Source: Halictus rubicundus (taxonomy: Eukaryota > Arthropoda > Insecta > Hymenoptera > Halictidae). From it: a DNA stretch of 64,000 bases. The position numbers were made by a program, and so were the translations under genes. Every line of letters begins with the position of its first letter. Within the stretch, counting starts at the first letter, position 1. The stretch lies in contig NW_027488632.1 in the NCBI RefSeq assembly GCF_050948215.1, positions 682,001 to 746,000 of the forward strand, written 5' to 3'. Shown here in pieces: positions 14,615-23,770 of the stretch. The notes beneath the pieces were generated by a model. The model searched no databases, was not told the origin of the DNA, and worked only from the letters and a program-made list of their open reading frames with translations.

Positions 14615-14619
14615 TATCC
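14615..14619. repeat. Target-site duplication (tatcc), left of copia element 1
   Basis: The five bases tatcc precede the LTR start TGTTGAAATTC and recur at 19264-19268. Comparison with four empty sites supports a 5-bp duplication. A one-base shift (atcct) cannot be excluded from the flanks alone, but it would disagree with the LTR start defined by comparing the two LTRs. Confidence 0.85.
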
Positions 14620-14867
14620 TGTTGAAATTCGAATGATTTTGAATCTCGCGCTCATAATAAATCGTGCGAACCTGTCGCGATCGATGCGGGATCGATTCCC
14701 CCCCTCTACCAACATTCTTGGTAGAAGAAGCACGTTCTGTCTCCTCTCCTAAAAGTTGTAACCTTCCTTCCGTCTGTATTGCCGAATGGCGTGCATCCTC
14801 ATTAAGATTAAAAGTAATTTGTATTACTACTATCACACCTAAAATAATTAAAGTTTATTTCTCAAAA
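14620..14867 (+). repeat. Copia element 1, 5' LTR
   Basis: 248-bp direct repeat of 19016-19263 with no mismatch seen. It starts TGTTGAAATTC and ends TTTCTCAAAA directly before the primer-binding site. The end is not the canonical CA: three extra A residues follow it. Visible inside are an AT-rich ATAATAAAT motif (14654-14662) that could be a TATA-like or poly(A) element, a T-arm-like GGATCGATTCC (14689-14699), and a perfect 8-bp inverted repeat with a 5-nt loop (14705-14725). No transcription start can be assigned from sequence alone. Confidence 0.95.
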
Positions 14868-14881
14868 GGTTATGGGCCCAG
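14868..14881 (+). other. Primer-binding site, internal initiator-Met tRNA type
   Basis: GGTTATGGGCCCAG lies directly after the 5' LTR. Its complement CTGGGCCCATAACC is the anticodon-arm region of the eukaryotic initiator methionine tRNA. Drosophila copia is known to prime from this internal site (a half-tRNA) rather than from the tRNA 3' end. The absence of a TGG start here fits that mode of priming. The tRNA match is from memory, not from a search. Confidence 0.85.
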
Positions 14882-15019
14882 ATCTGCCAGATCTGACTCA
14901 GGATAGATAGTAGTAAAAGTCCAAGTGAAGGAAAAGTACGAAAGTTGGCGTAAAGTGAGCCACGTGTTATACATAACCTAAATAGTTACGAACGCATTAA
15001 GTGTAGCGTCGCAATAAGG

Positions 15020-18000
15020 ATGTCGGACAAGATCGATATAACCTCGATCAATAAGTTTGATGGTAAAAACTATCATCAATGGAAATTCCAATTAAGTTGT
15101 GCTCTAAGAGCAAAAGGTCTTTTTGAAATTACGGAAGGCAAAGAAGTAAAGCCAAGGGTAACTGCCACATCGACTCCGGCGGAAGTCACGGCATATAAGA
15201 AATGGATAAAGGATGATGCATATGCCATGTTCTTATTAACCTCAGCAATGGATTTTTCACAGATAACATTAATTGAAAATTGTGAGACGTCGAAAGGAAT
15301 CCTGGATAAGCTTGATGCAGTGTACGAGCAGAAAACTGAAACGAGCAAAATGTTGGCGCACGAAAGATTTTCTCAATACAAAATGGAGCCGAATGATTCA
15401 ATAGCGCAGCATATCGCGAAGGTCGAAAATCTCGCCAGACAGCTGAAGGAAGCAGGTGAAGAGGTAAGCGACATTGCCATTATAACCAAAATTCTTGGAA
15501 GTCTACCTCAAATATTCAGAAGCTTTCGTCAAGCATGGTTGTCTATGGATGAGTCGAAGCAAACGATAAAGAACCTCGCGTCGCGTTTGATAGACGAAGA
15601 TAGCAGTTTAACCACGGCTGATGACTCAGACAAAGCTCTTGCTACGTCATCACGTATTAACAAAGTAGACCGTAAATGGGATCAGAAACATAAAATGAAA
15701 TTCGATAAATCAAAGATAACGTGCTATAATTGCCAAAAGAAAGGTCATTTTGCTAGCGAATGTAAAGGAAAGAAAGTATACAGAAGTAAGGAACAGCAAG
15801 TTCCACAACAAGGAAATTATTCTGCATTCAATGTATATGAAAACGATAATCCATTGTTAAATCGCGACGACGAAATGTGGATTCTTGATAGTGGTGCCAC
15901 ATCGCATATGTCACATAGGCGCGAATTCTTTACTAACCTTCAAACACTAAATGACAATTCTGTAGTGGTTCTGGGAAATGGGCAAGAACTAGCTGTGAAA
16001 GGTAAAGGTAGCATAAAAATCAAAAAACTAGTATATGGAAAGTGGTATGACTCAGCAATCACTGAGGTATTATATGTTCCTAACCTAAATAAGAATCTGT
16101 TCTCAGAAGGTGTTATCACTAAGAAAGGTATGAAAATTGTCAAGGTTAATTCGGAAGCCAGTATTTACGAAAACCAAAAGCTAATTGCTACTGCTGTACG
16201 TAATGAAAGTAACTTGTATCAGATGCAAATCAAAACAGTATTATCACATGAAGCAAATGTGGTAACAAGAGACAGTTTACAGACCTGGCATGAAAGGCTA
16301 GGACATGTAAACATTAAATACATTAAAGAGATGGTTTCTAAAAATTTAATCAAGGGTATAGAGCTGTCAGACTCTGAACGCTTTTTCTGTGAAGCGTGCG
16401 TGTACGGGAAACAGCACAAACTAACATTCGGTCAATCGAAGCACATAAAAGCAAAATGTGGTGAATATATACACAGTGATCTGTGTGGACCGATGTCTGT
16501 CTCATCTGTCAATGGAGCCAGATATTTCGTACTGTTCAAAGATGATTATTCAGGATACAGAGTTGTCTTCTTCATCAAGCACAAATACGACACTCTAGAA
16601 TGTTTCAAGGAATTCGTAAAATTATCGGAAAACAAGACGGGTAATCCTGTGAAGGTCTTACACGCTGACAATGGGCGTGAATATTGTGGAAGAGAATTTA
16701 GAAGTTATCTATCAAGTCAAGGAATAGAACTAGAGACAACTGCACCATACACTCCTGAACAAAACGGGAGATCAGAAAGAGATATGAGAACGATAGTCGA
16801 AAGTGCACGTTCAATGCTGTATGCAAGGGATGTTCCATTATACCTGTGGGCAGAAGCTATAAACACAGCGGTTTACATTCTAAATAGAACCGCAACGAGT
16901 CAAGCTCCTGACACAACACCACTCGAAATGTGGACCGGTAAAACTCCTACATTACACCACATAAGAACTTTTGGATGTGATGCATACATGCATGTACCTA
17001 AAGAATTGCGTAACAAACTTGCACCAAAAAGCAAGAAGTTAATGCTTGTTGGATATGATGGGAATTCAACAAACTATCGATTATACGATGTAAAAACAAA
17101 GAAAATTAAAGTTTCACGAAATGTTTCATTTAATGAAGGTGCCACGATAACCGAAGAAAAGAAAAATTTTGTGAGAATACTTCATGATGAAGATGACCAA
17201 GAAAATACAATCTCGGATGAGAATGAACATCAAAGTAAGAAGGATGATTCTGTGACCAATACAAAGTCCGATGGATATGACTTACGGACTCGAGATTCAA
17301 TCAAGAAGCCAGTAAGATACGAAGCACATTTCGCGGACATAAAGATTCCGGAAACATTTGAAGAAGCCATGAAAAGCCAAGAAAGAATACAATGGCAAGA
17401 AGCAATTCAAGAAGAAATCGATGCATTAGAAACAAATGAGACATGGAATGTAACCTTCCTACCAGAAGGAAAACATGCCATAGGCTCGAAATGGGTGTTT
17501 AGTATCAAAGCAAATAACAACATGAATATTCCTCGTTTCAAGGCAAGATTGTGTGCTAAAGGATATGCACAGAGAAAGGGTGTTGACTACACTGAAACTT
17601 TCTCACCAACCGCAAGGTACGACTCCATAAGGATCCTATTAGCGCTGGCGGTACAACAAAATCTAAAAATAAAGCAGTTTGACGTTAAAACCGCATTCCT
17701 CAATGGGGAGTTACACAATGAGGTATACATGTTTCCTCCAGAAGGATTTGAGGCACCTGATGGTATGGTTTGTAAATTGAAAAAATCACTGTATGGCCTC
17801 AAGCAAGCGTCCCGTCAATGGAACGAGCGATTCGATGGTTTCCTAAAGTCAATTGGTTTCCAACAGAGTAACGCGGACAAATGCATCTATCATGGAAAAT
17901 TCAATGATTCCAAAATATTGCTTGCCTTATATGTAGATGATGGACTACTCATGGGTGAAAATGAAAAAGAAATCGAATCAATAATCGTAAAGCTAAAAAC

Positions 18001-18901
18001 AAATTTCAATATCACGGTTTGTAATAATGTACGTTGTTTTGTAGGAATGGAGATTCTTCGTGATGAAACAGATGGGTCAATATTTATTCATCAAAAGAAT
18101 TACATTAATCACATTGTCAAAAGGTTCGATATGAAGGAGGCAAATGGGATTTCTACCCCTGCAGATGTGCATTCACACCTATCGATGACGATGGACAATG
18201 AAGAACCCTGTAATGTACCATATAGGGAAGCCGTAGGTGGATTGATCTTTGCTGCAATCGTAAGCAGACCCGACATTGCTTTTGCAGTGGGAGTAGTAAG
18301 TAGATACCTGGACAAACATGGGTATCCTCACTGGAACGCAGTAAAAAGGATAATCAGATATCTCAAGAGTACCGAGAACTTCGGAATACTGTACACAAAA
18401 TCAATGGGTACAGAGAAGATTAAGGGATATTCCGATTCAGATTTTGCAAATGATGTCGACACTAGGAGATCCACGAGTGGTTACATATTCAAGTTGAGCG
18501 GAGGACCAGTGACCTGGAGCAGCCAACGTCAACCGACAGTATCACTGTCAACTACGGAGGCGGAGTATATTGCTGCCTCATGCGCAACGAAGGAAGCCAT
18601 GTGGATTCGACAATTGTTAGCGGATATTGGCGAAAATACGACAGAACCAACAATGATTCTTGTAGATAACCAGAGCGCCATAAAACTAATTGGTAACGCG
18701 GAGTTCCATAAAAGGACAAAACACATTGATATACGATATCACTACGTGAAAGAAAGATGTATGAACGGTGACATCAATGTGTCCTATATATGTAGTAAGC
18801 ATCAACTTGCAGATATTATGACTAAAGCGATACCGCGCGATCAATTCGAGGCGTTACGTACCGAGTTAAATATATTAGACTCACAGTTTTGTATAAAGTA
18901 A
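15020..18901 (+). CDS. Copia-type Gag-Pol polyprotein, 1293 aa
   Basis: Single uninterrupted frame encoding capsid and all replication enzymes of the retrotransposon. An N-terminal copia-type Gag region (about 1-210, beginning with an FDGKNYHQWK-like motif) is followed by a CCHC zinc knuckle (C235, C238, H243, C248). The aspartic protease has D290-S-G. The GAG-pre-integrase zinc region starts around W423-H424. The integrase DDE residues are D487, D550 and E586, with 35 residues between the last two. Reverse transcriptase spans about 805-1050 with YVDD at 971-974, and RNase H has D1139 and D1141 near the C-terminus. The start ATG has A at -3 and precedes the Gag motif. Gag and Pol share one frame with no visible frameshift or stop, as in Drosophila copia, where Gag is made from a spliced RNA; I could not establish a splice site here. 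It differs from copy 2 at residues 127 (Ser/Leu), 133 (Ala/Gly) and 165 (Ile/Lys). Confidence 0.96.
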   Translation: MSDKIDITSINKFDGKNYHQWKFQLSCALRAKGLFEITEGKEVKPRVTATSTPAEVTAYKKWIKDDAYAMFLLTSAMDFSQITLIENCETSKGILDKLDAVYEQKTETSKMLAHERFSQYKMEPNDSIAQHIAKVENLARQLKEAGEEVSDIAIITKILGSLPQIFRSFRQAWLSMDESKQTIKNLASRLIDEDSSLTTADDSDKALATSSRINKVDRKWDQKHKMKFDKSKITCYNCQKKGHFASECKGKKVYRSKEQQVPQQGNYSAFNVYENDNPLLNRDDEMWILDSGATSHMSHRREFFTNLQTLNDNSVVVLGNGQELAVKGKGSIKIKKLVYGKWYDSAITEVLYVPNLNKNLFSEGVITKKGMKIVKVNSEASIYENQKLIATAVRNESNLYQMQIKTVLSHEANVVTRDSLQTWHERLGHVNIKYIKEMVSKNLIKGIELSDSERFFCEACVYGKQHKLTFGQSKHIKAKCGEYIHSDLCGPMSVSSVNGARYFVLFKDDYSGYRVVFFIKHKYDTLECFKEFVKLSENKTGNPVKVLHADNGREYCGREFRSYLSSQGIELETTAPYTPEQNGRSERDMRTIVESARSMLYARDVPLYLWAEAINTAVYILNRTATSQAPDTTPLEMWTGKTPTLHHIRTFGCDAYMHVPKELRNKLAPKSKKLMLVGYDGNSTNYRLYDVKTKKIKVSRNVSFNEGATITEEKKNFVRILHDEDDQENTISDENEHQSKKDDSVTNTKSDGYDLRTRDSIKKPVRYEAHFADIKIPETFEEAMKSQERIQWQEAIQEEIDALETNETWNVTFLPEGKHAIGSKWVFSIKANNNMNIPRFKARLCAKGYAQRKGVDYTETFSPTARYDSIRILLALAVQQNLKIKQFDVKTAFLNGELHNEVYMFPPEGFEAPDGMVCKLKKSLYGLKQASRQWNERFDGFLKSIGFQQSNADKCIYHGKFNDSKILLALYVDDGLLMGENEKEIESIIVKLKTNFNITVCNNVRCFVGMEILRDETDGSIFIHQKNYINHIVKRFDMKEANGISTPADVHSHLSMTMDNEEPCNVPYREAVGGLIFAAIVSRPDIAFAVGVVSRYLDKHGYPHWNAVKRIIRYLKSTENFGILYTKSMGTEKIKGYSDSDFANDVDTRRSTSGYIFKLSGGPVTWSSQRQPTVSLSTTEAEYIAASCATKEAMWIRQLLADIGENTTEPTMILVDNQSAIKLIGNAEFHKRTKHIDIRYHYVKERCMNGDINVSYICSKHQLADIMTKAIPRDQFEALRTELNILDSQFCIK

Positions 18902-19008
18902 GTTTCTTCGGAAAGGAAAGAAAAATGTATGTAAGAGTATGGGTAATGAGAGTGAAAAGAAAAGAGTTCTCTCTGGAAAGGAAAGTGTAACCATAGAGCG
19001 CTCAATTA

Positions 19009-19015
19009 GTGGGAG
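19009..19015 (+). other. Polypurine tract of copia element 1
   Basis: GTGGGAG lies directly upstream of the 3' LTR. It is short and interrupted by one T, but it is the expected plus-strand primer position. The preceding ~105 bp after the stop codon is a purine-rich 3' untranslated stretch with several GGAAAGGAAAG-like runs that could contribute. Confidence 0.65.
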
Positions 19016-19263
19016 TGTTGAAATTCGAATGATTTTGAATCTCGCGCTCATAATAAATCGTGCGAACCTGTCGCGATCGATGCGGGATCGATTCCCCCCC
19101 TCTACCAACATTCTTGGTAGAAGAAGCACGTTCTGTCTCCTCTCCTAAAAGTTGTAACCTTCCTTCCGTCTGTATTGCCGAATGGCGTGCATCCTCATTA
19201 AGATTAAAAGTAATTTGTATTACTACTATCACACCTAAAATAATTAAAGTTTATTTCTCAAAA
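19016..19263 (+). repeat. Copia element 1, 3' LTR
   Basis: 248-bp copy of the 5' LTR, same start and same CTCAAAA end, with the satellite base t of the TSD following at 19264. Identity with 14620-14867 by eye implies little time since integration, or later homogenisation. Confidence 0.95.
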
Positions 19264-19268
19264 TATCC
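19264..19268. repeat. Target-site duplication (tatcc), right of copia element 1
   Basis: Partner of 14615-14619. It is followed by tctatcctatcc and the caatcacatcc variant, exactly as at the empty sites. Confidence 0.85.
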
Positions 19269-22150
19269 TCTATCCTATCCTCAATCACATCCTATCCCCT
19301 ACCTTATCCTATCCTATCCTATCCTCTATCCTGTCCTATCCTCTATCCTACAATATCCCCTATCCTATCCAATCCTCTATCCTATCCTCTATCCTATCCT
19401 CTATCCTATCGTCTATCCTATAAAATCCCCTCCGCTTTCCTATCCTATCCTCTATCCTATCCTATCCTCTATCCTATAATATCCTCTATCCTAACCTATC
19501 CTCTATCCTATAATATCCTCTATCCTATCCTATCCTATCCTCCATCCTATCCTATCCTCTATCGTGTCGTATCCCCTATCCTATCGTATCCTCTATCCTA
19601 TCCCATCCTCTTTCCTATCCTATCCTCTATCCTATCCTATCCTCTATCCTATAATATCCTCTATCCTAACCTATCCTCCATCCTATAATATCCTCTATCC
19701 TATCCAATCCCCTATCCTATCCTCAATCCTATCCTACACTATGTCCTATCCTATCCTCTATCCCATCCTATCCTCTATCCTATCCTATCGTCAATCCTAT
19801 AATATACTCTATCCTATCCAATCCTCTATCGTATCCTCTATCCTATTCTCTATCCTATCCTCTATCCTATCCTATCCTCAATGGTATCCTGTATCCTATC
19901 CAATCCTCTATCCTATCCTATCATCTATCCTATCGAATCCTCTATCCTATCCTATCCTATATCCTATAATATCCTCTATCCTATTCCATCATCTAACGTA
20001 TCCTATCCCCTATCCTATCCTATCCTCTATCATATCCTATCCTCTATCCTATACAATCCTCTATCCTCTCCTATCCTCTATCCTATACAATCCTTTATCG
20101 TATCCTATCCTCTATCCTATCCTATCCTCTATCCTATCCCATCCTCTATCATATCCTGTCCTCTATCCTATCCTGTTCTGTATCCTATCCCATCCTCTAT
20201 CCTATCCTATCCTCTGTCCTATCCTATTTGCTATCCTATCCTATCCTCTATCCTATCCTGTCCTCTATCCTATCCTGTCCTGTATCCTATCCTATCCTCT
20301 ATCCTATCCTATCCTCTATTCTATCGTATCCTCTGTCCTATCCCATCCTCTATCGTATCCTATCCTCTATCCTATCCCATCCTTTATCGTATCCTATCCT
20401 TTATCCTATCCTATCCTCTATCCTACCCCATCCTCTATCGTATCCTATCCTCTATCCTATCGTATCCTATATCCTATAATATCCTCTATCCTATCCTCAA
20501 TCCTATCCTATCCCCTACCTTATCCTATCCTATCCTATCCTCTATCCTGTCCTATCCTCTATCCTACAATATCCCCTATCCTATCCAATCCTCTATCGTA
20601 TCCTATCCTCTATCCTATCGTATCCTATATCCTATAATATCCTCTATCCTATCCTATACTTTATCCTATCCTATCCTCTATCCTATCCTATCCTATCCTC
20701 TATCCTACCCTATCCTCTATCCTATCCTATCATCTATCCTATCGAATCCTCTATCCTATCCTATCCTATATCCTATAATATCCTCTATCCTATCCCATCA
20801 TCTAACGTATCCTATCCCCTATCCTATCCTATCCTCTATCCTATCCTATCCTCTATCCTATATAATCCTCTATCCTCTCCTATCCTCTATCCCATACAAT
20901 CCTCTATCCTATCCTATCCTCTATCCTATCGTATCCTCCATCCTATCCCATCCTCTATCCTATCCAATCCTCTATCCTATCCTCTATCCTATCCTATCCT
21001 CTATCCTATCCTATCCTCAATCCTACAATATCCCATATCCTATCGAATCCTCTATCCTATCCTCTATCCTATCATCTATCCTATCGTCTATCCTATAATA
21101 TCCCCTATTTTATCCAATCCTCTATTCTATAATATCCTCTATCCTATATAATCCTCTATCCTATCCTCTATCCTTTACCATCCTGTATTCTATCGTATCC
21201 TCTATCCTATACCATCCTTTATCGTATCCTATCCTCTATCCTATCCTATCCTCTATCCTATCCCATCCTCTATCATATCCTGTCCTCTATCCTATCCTGT
21301 TCTGTATCCTATCCCATCCTCTATCCTATCCTATCCTCTGTCCTATCCTATTTGCTATCCTATCCTATCCTCTATCCTATCCTGTCCTCTATCCTATCCT
21401 GTCCTGTATCCTATCCTATCCTATCCTCTATTCTATCGTATCCTCTGTCCTATCCCATCCTCTATCGTATCCTATCCTCTATCCTATCCCATCCTTTATC
21501 GTATCCTATCCTTTATCCTATCCTATCCTCTATCCTACCCCATCCTCTATTGTATCCTATCCTCTATCCTATCGTATCCTATATCCTATAATATCCTCTA
21601 TCCTATCCTATACTTTATCCTATCCCATCCTCTATCCTATCCTATCCTATCCTCTATCCTACCCTATCCTCTATCCTATCCTATCCTCTATCCTATCCTA
21701 TCCTCTATCCTATCCTATTCTCTATCCTATCCGATCCTCTCACCTATCCTCTTCTCTATCCTATCCTATCCTCTGTCCTATCCTATTTGCTATCCTATCA
21801 TATCCTCTATCCTATCCTGTCCTCTATCCTATCCTGTCCTGTATCCTATCCTATCCTCTATCCTACCCTATCCTCTGTCCTATCCTATTTGCTATCCTAT
21901 CCTATCCTCTATCCTATCCTGTCCTCTATCCTATCCTGTCCTGTATCCTATCCTATCCTCTATCCTATCCTATCCTCTATTCTATCGTATCCTCTGTCCT
22001 ATCCCATCCTATATCGTATCCTATCCTCTATCCTATCCCATCCTTTATCGTATCCTATCCTTTATCCTATCCTATCCTCTATCCTACCCCATCCTCTATC
22101 GTATCCTATCCTCTATCCTATCGTATCCTATATCCTATAATATCCTCTAT
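19264..22150. repeat. Satellite, right arm of the 12.4-kb segmental duplication
   Basis: This matches 46093 to about 48990, first at offset 26829, then shifting by 17, 12 and 17 bp because monomer-scale pieces were gained or lost (near 21270, 21420 and 48670). The shared caatggtatcc variant at 19881 and 46710 (elsewhere caatgctatcc) shows that both arms descend from one copy. Similarity ends near 22150, where copy 1 reads cctatactttatcc and copy 2 reads cctcaatcctatcc. No gene is seen. Confidence 0.87.
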
Positions 22151-23770
22151 CCTATCCTATACTTTATCCTATCCTATCCTCTATCCTATCCTATCCTCTA
22201 TCCTATCCCATCCTCTATCATATCCTGTCCTCTATCCTATCCTGTTCTGTATCCTATCCCATCCTCTATCCTATCCTATCCTCTATCCTATCCTATCCTG
22301 TATCCTATCCAATCGCCTATCCTATCCTCTATACTATCCTATCCTCAATCCTATAGTATCCTCTACCCTATCCTATCCTCTATTCTATCCTATCCTCTAT
22401 CCTATCAAATCCTCTATTCTATAATATCCTCTATCCTATCCAATCCTCTATCCTATCCTCTATCCTATCCTATCCTATCCTCTATCCTATCCTATCCTCT
22501 ATTCTATCGTATCCTCTATCCTATCCCATCCTTTATCGTATCCTATCCTCTATCCTATCGTCTATCCTATAATATCCCCTATCCTATCCTATCCTCTATC
22601 CTATCCTGTCCTGTATCCTATCCTATCCTCTATTCTATCCTCTATCCTATCCTCTATCCTATCCTATCCTATATCCTATACTATCCTCAATCCTATCCTA
22701 TTCTCTATCCTATCCTATCCTGTATAATATCCAATCGCCTATCCTATCCTCTATCCTATCCTATCCTCCATCCTATACTATCCTCTACCCTATCCTATCG
22801 TCTATTCTATCCTATCCTCTATCCTATCCAATCCTCTGTTCTATAATATCCTCTATCCTATCCAATCCTCTATCCTATCCTCTATCCTATCCTATCCTAT
22901 CCTCTATCCTATCCTGTCCTCTATCCTATCCTCTATCCTATCCTATCCTCTATCCTATCCTATCCTCTATCCTATCCAATCCTCTATTCTATAATATCCT
23001 CTATCCTATCCTATCCTCTATCCTAACCCATCATTTATCGTATCCTATCCTCTATCCTATCCTATCCTCTATCCTATCCCATCCTCTATCGTATCCTATC
23101 CTCTATCGTATCGTATCCTATATCCTATAATATCCTCTATCCTATCCTATACTTTATCCTATCCTATCCTCTATCCTATCCTATCCTATCCTCTATCCTA
23201 CCCTATCCTCTATCCTATCCTATCTCTATCCTATCCTATCCTTTATCCTATCCTATTCTCTATCCTATCCGATCCTCTCACCTATCCTATTCTCTATCCT
23301 ATCCTATCCTCTGTCCTATCCTATTTGCTATCCTATCCTATCCTCTATCCTATCCTGTCCTCTATCCTATCCTGTCCTGTATCCTATCCTATCCTCTATC
23401 CTATCCTATCCTCTATTCTATCGTATCCTCTATCCTATCCCATCCTCTCTCCTATCCTATTATCTATCCTATCCTATCCTCTATCCTATCCTATCCTCTA
23501 TCCTATCCCATCCTCTATCATATCCTGTCCTCTATCCTATCCTGTTCTGTATCCTATCCCATCCTCTATCCTATCCTATCCTCTATCCTATCCTATCCTG
23601 TATCCTATCCAATCGCCTATCCTATCCTCTATACTATCCTATCCTCAATCCTATACTATCCTCTTCCCTATCCTATCCTCTATTCTATCCTATCCTCTAT
23701 CCTATCAAATCCTCTATTCTATAATATCCTCTATCCTATCCAATCCTCTATCCTATCCTATCCTATCCTC
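22151..23770. repeat. Satellite block, copied near 56.5-57.6 and 62.8-63.7 kb
   Basis: Same monomer type. Variants such as ctatagtatcc, tgtataatatcc and ctaacccatcatttatcg occur in the same order near 56.5-57.6 kb (offset about 34393) and near 62.8-63.7 kb. The TATTTGCTATCC marker has its TTG at 23325. No coding sequence. Confidence 0.82.

Larger units (their letters stand above)
9748..14619. repeat. Satellite, left arm of the 12.4-kb segmental duplication
   Basis: This matches about 36577-41448 at a constant offset of 26829 bp, including rare variants and the copia insertion point at its right edge. It also contains internal repeats: the region near 10148-10400 recurs near 11221, 12760 and elsewhere. 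Long plus-strand frames (up to 405 codons, 12413-13630) exist only because the pyrimidine-rich strand lacks stop codons. Overlapping long frames in other phases give the same low-complexity peptide, which argues against coding. Confidence 0.88.
14620..19263 (+). mobile_element. Full-length Ty1/copia-type LTR retrotransposon, copy 1 (4644 bp)
   Basis: Complete element in the order 5' LTR (248 bp), primer-binding site, 138-bp leader, one Gag-Pol reading frame of 1293 codons, short 3' untranslated region, polypurine tract and 3' LTR (248 bp), bounded by tatcc on both sides. The domain order protease-integrase-RT-RNase H is diagnostic of Ty1/copia. The LTRs are identical by eye and the frame is open, so insertion is recent and the copy may be competent. 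Its composition is ordinary mixed sequence, unlike the G-poor satellite around it. The primer site matches that of Drosophila copia, but I do not recognise the exact family name. Confidence 0.96.

Noticed and set aside
1..14619. CRISPR array or bacterial direct repeats
   Set aside because: Repeats are contiguous short satellite monomers without unique spacers, and the embedded elements are eukaryotic LTR retrotransposons.
14689..14699. A tRNA gene or SINE in the copia LTR
   Set aside because: Only the T-arm-like motif is present; no acceptor, D or anticodon arms can be folded around it.
14664..14906. Small frames in the copia LTRs (both strands) as accessory genes
   Set aside because: They exist in every LTR copy, run out into the satellite or the primer-binding site, and lack any conserved motif.
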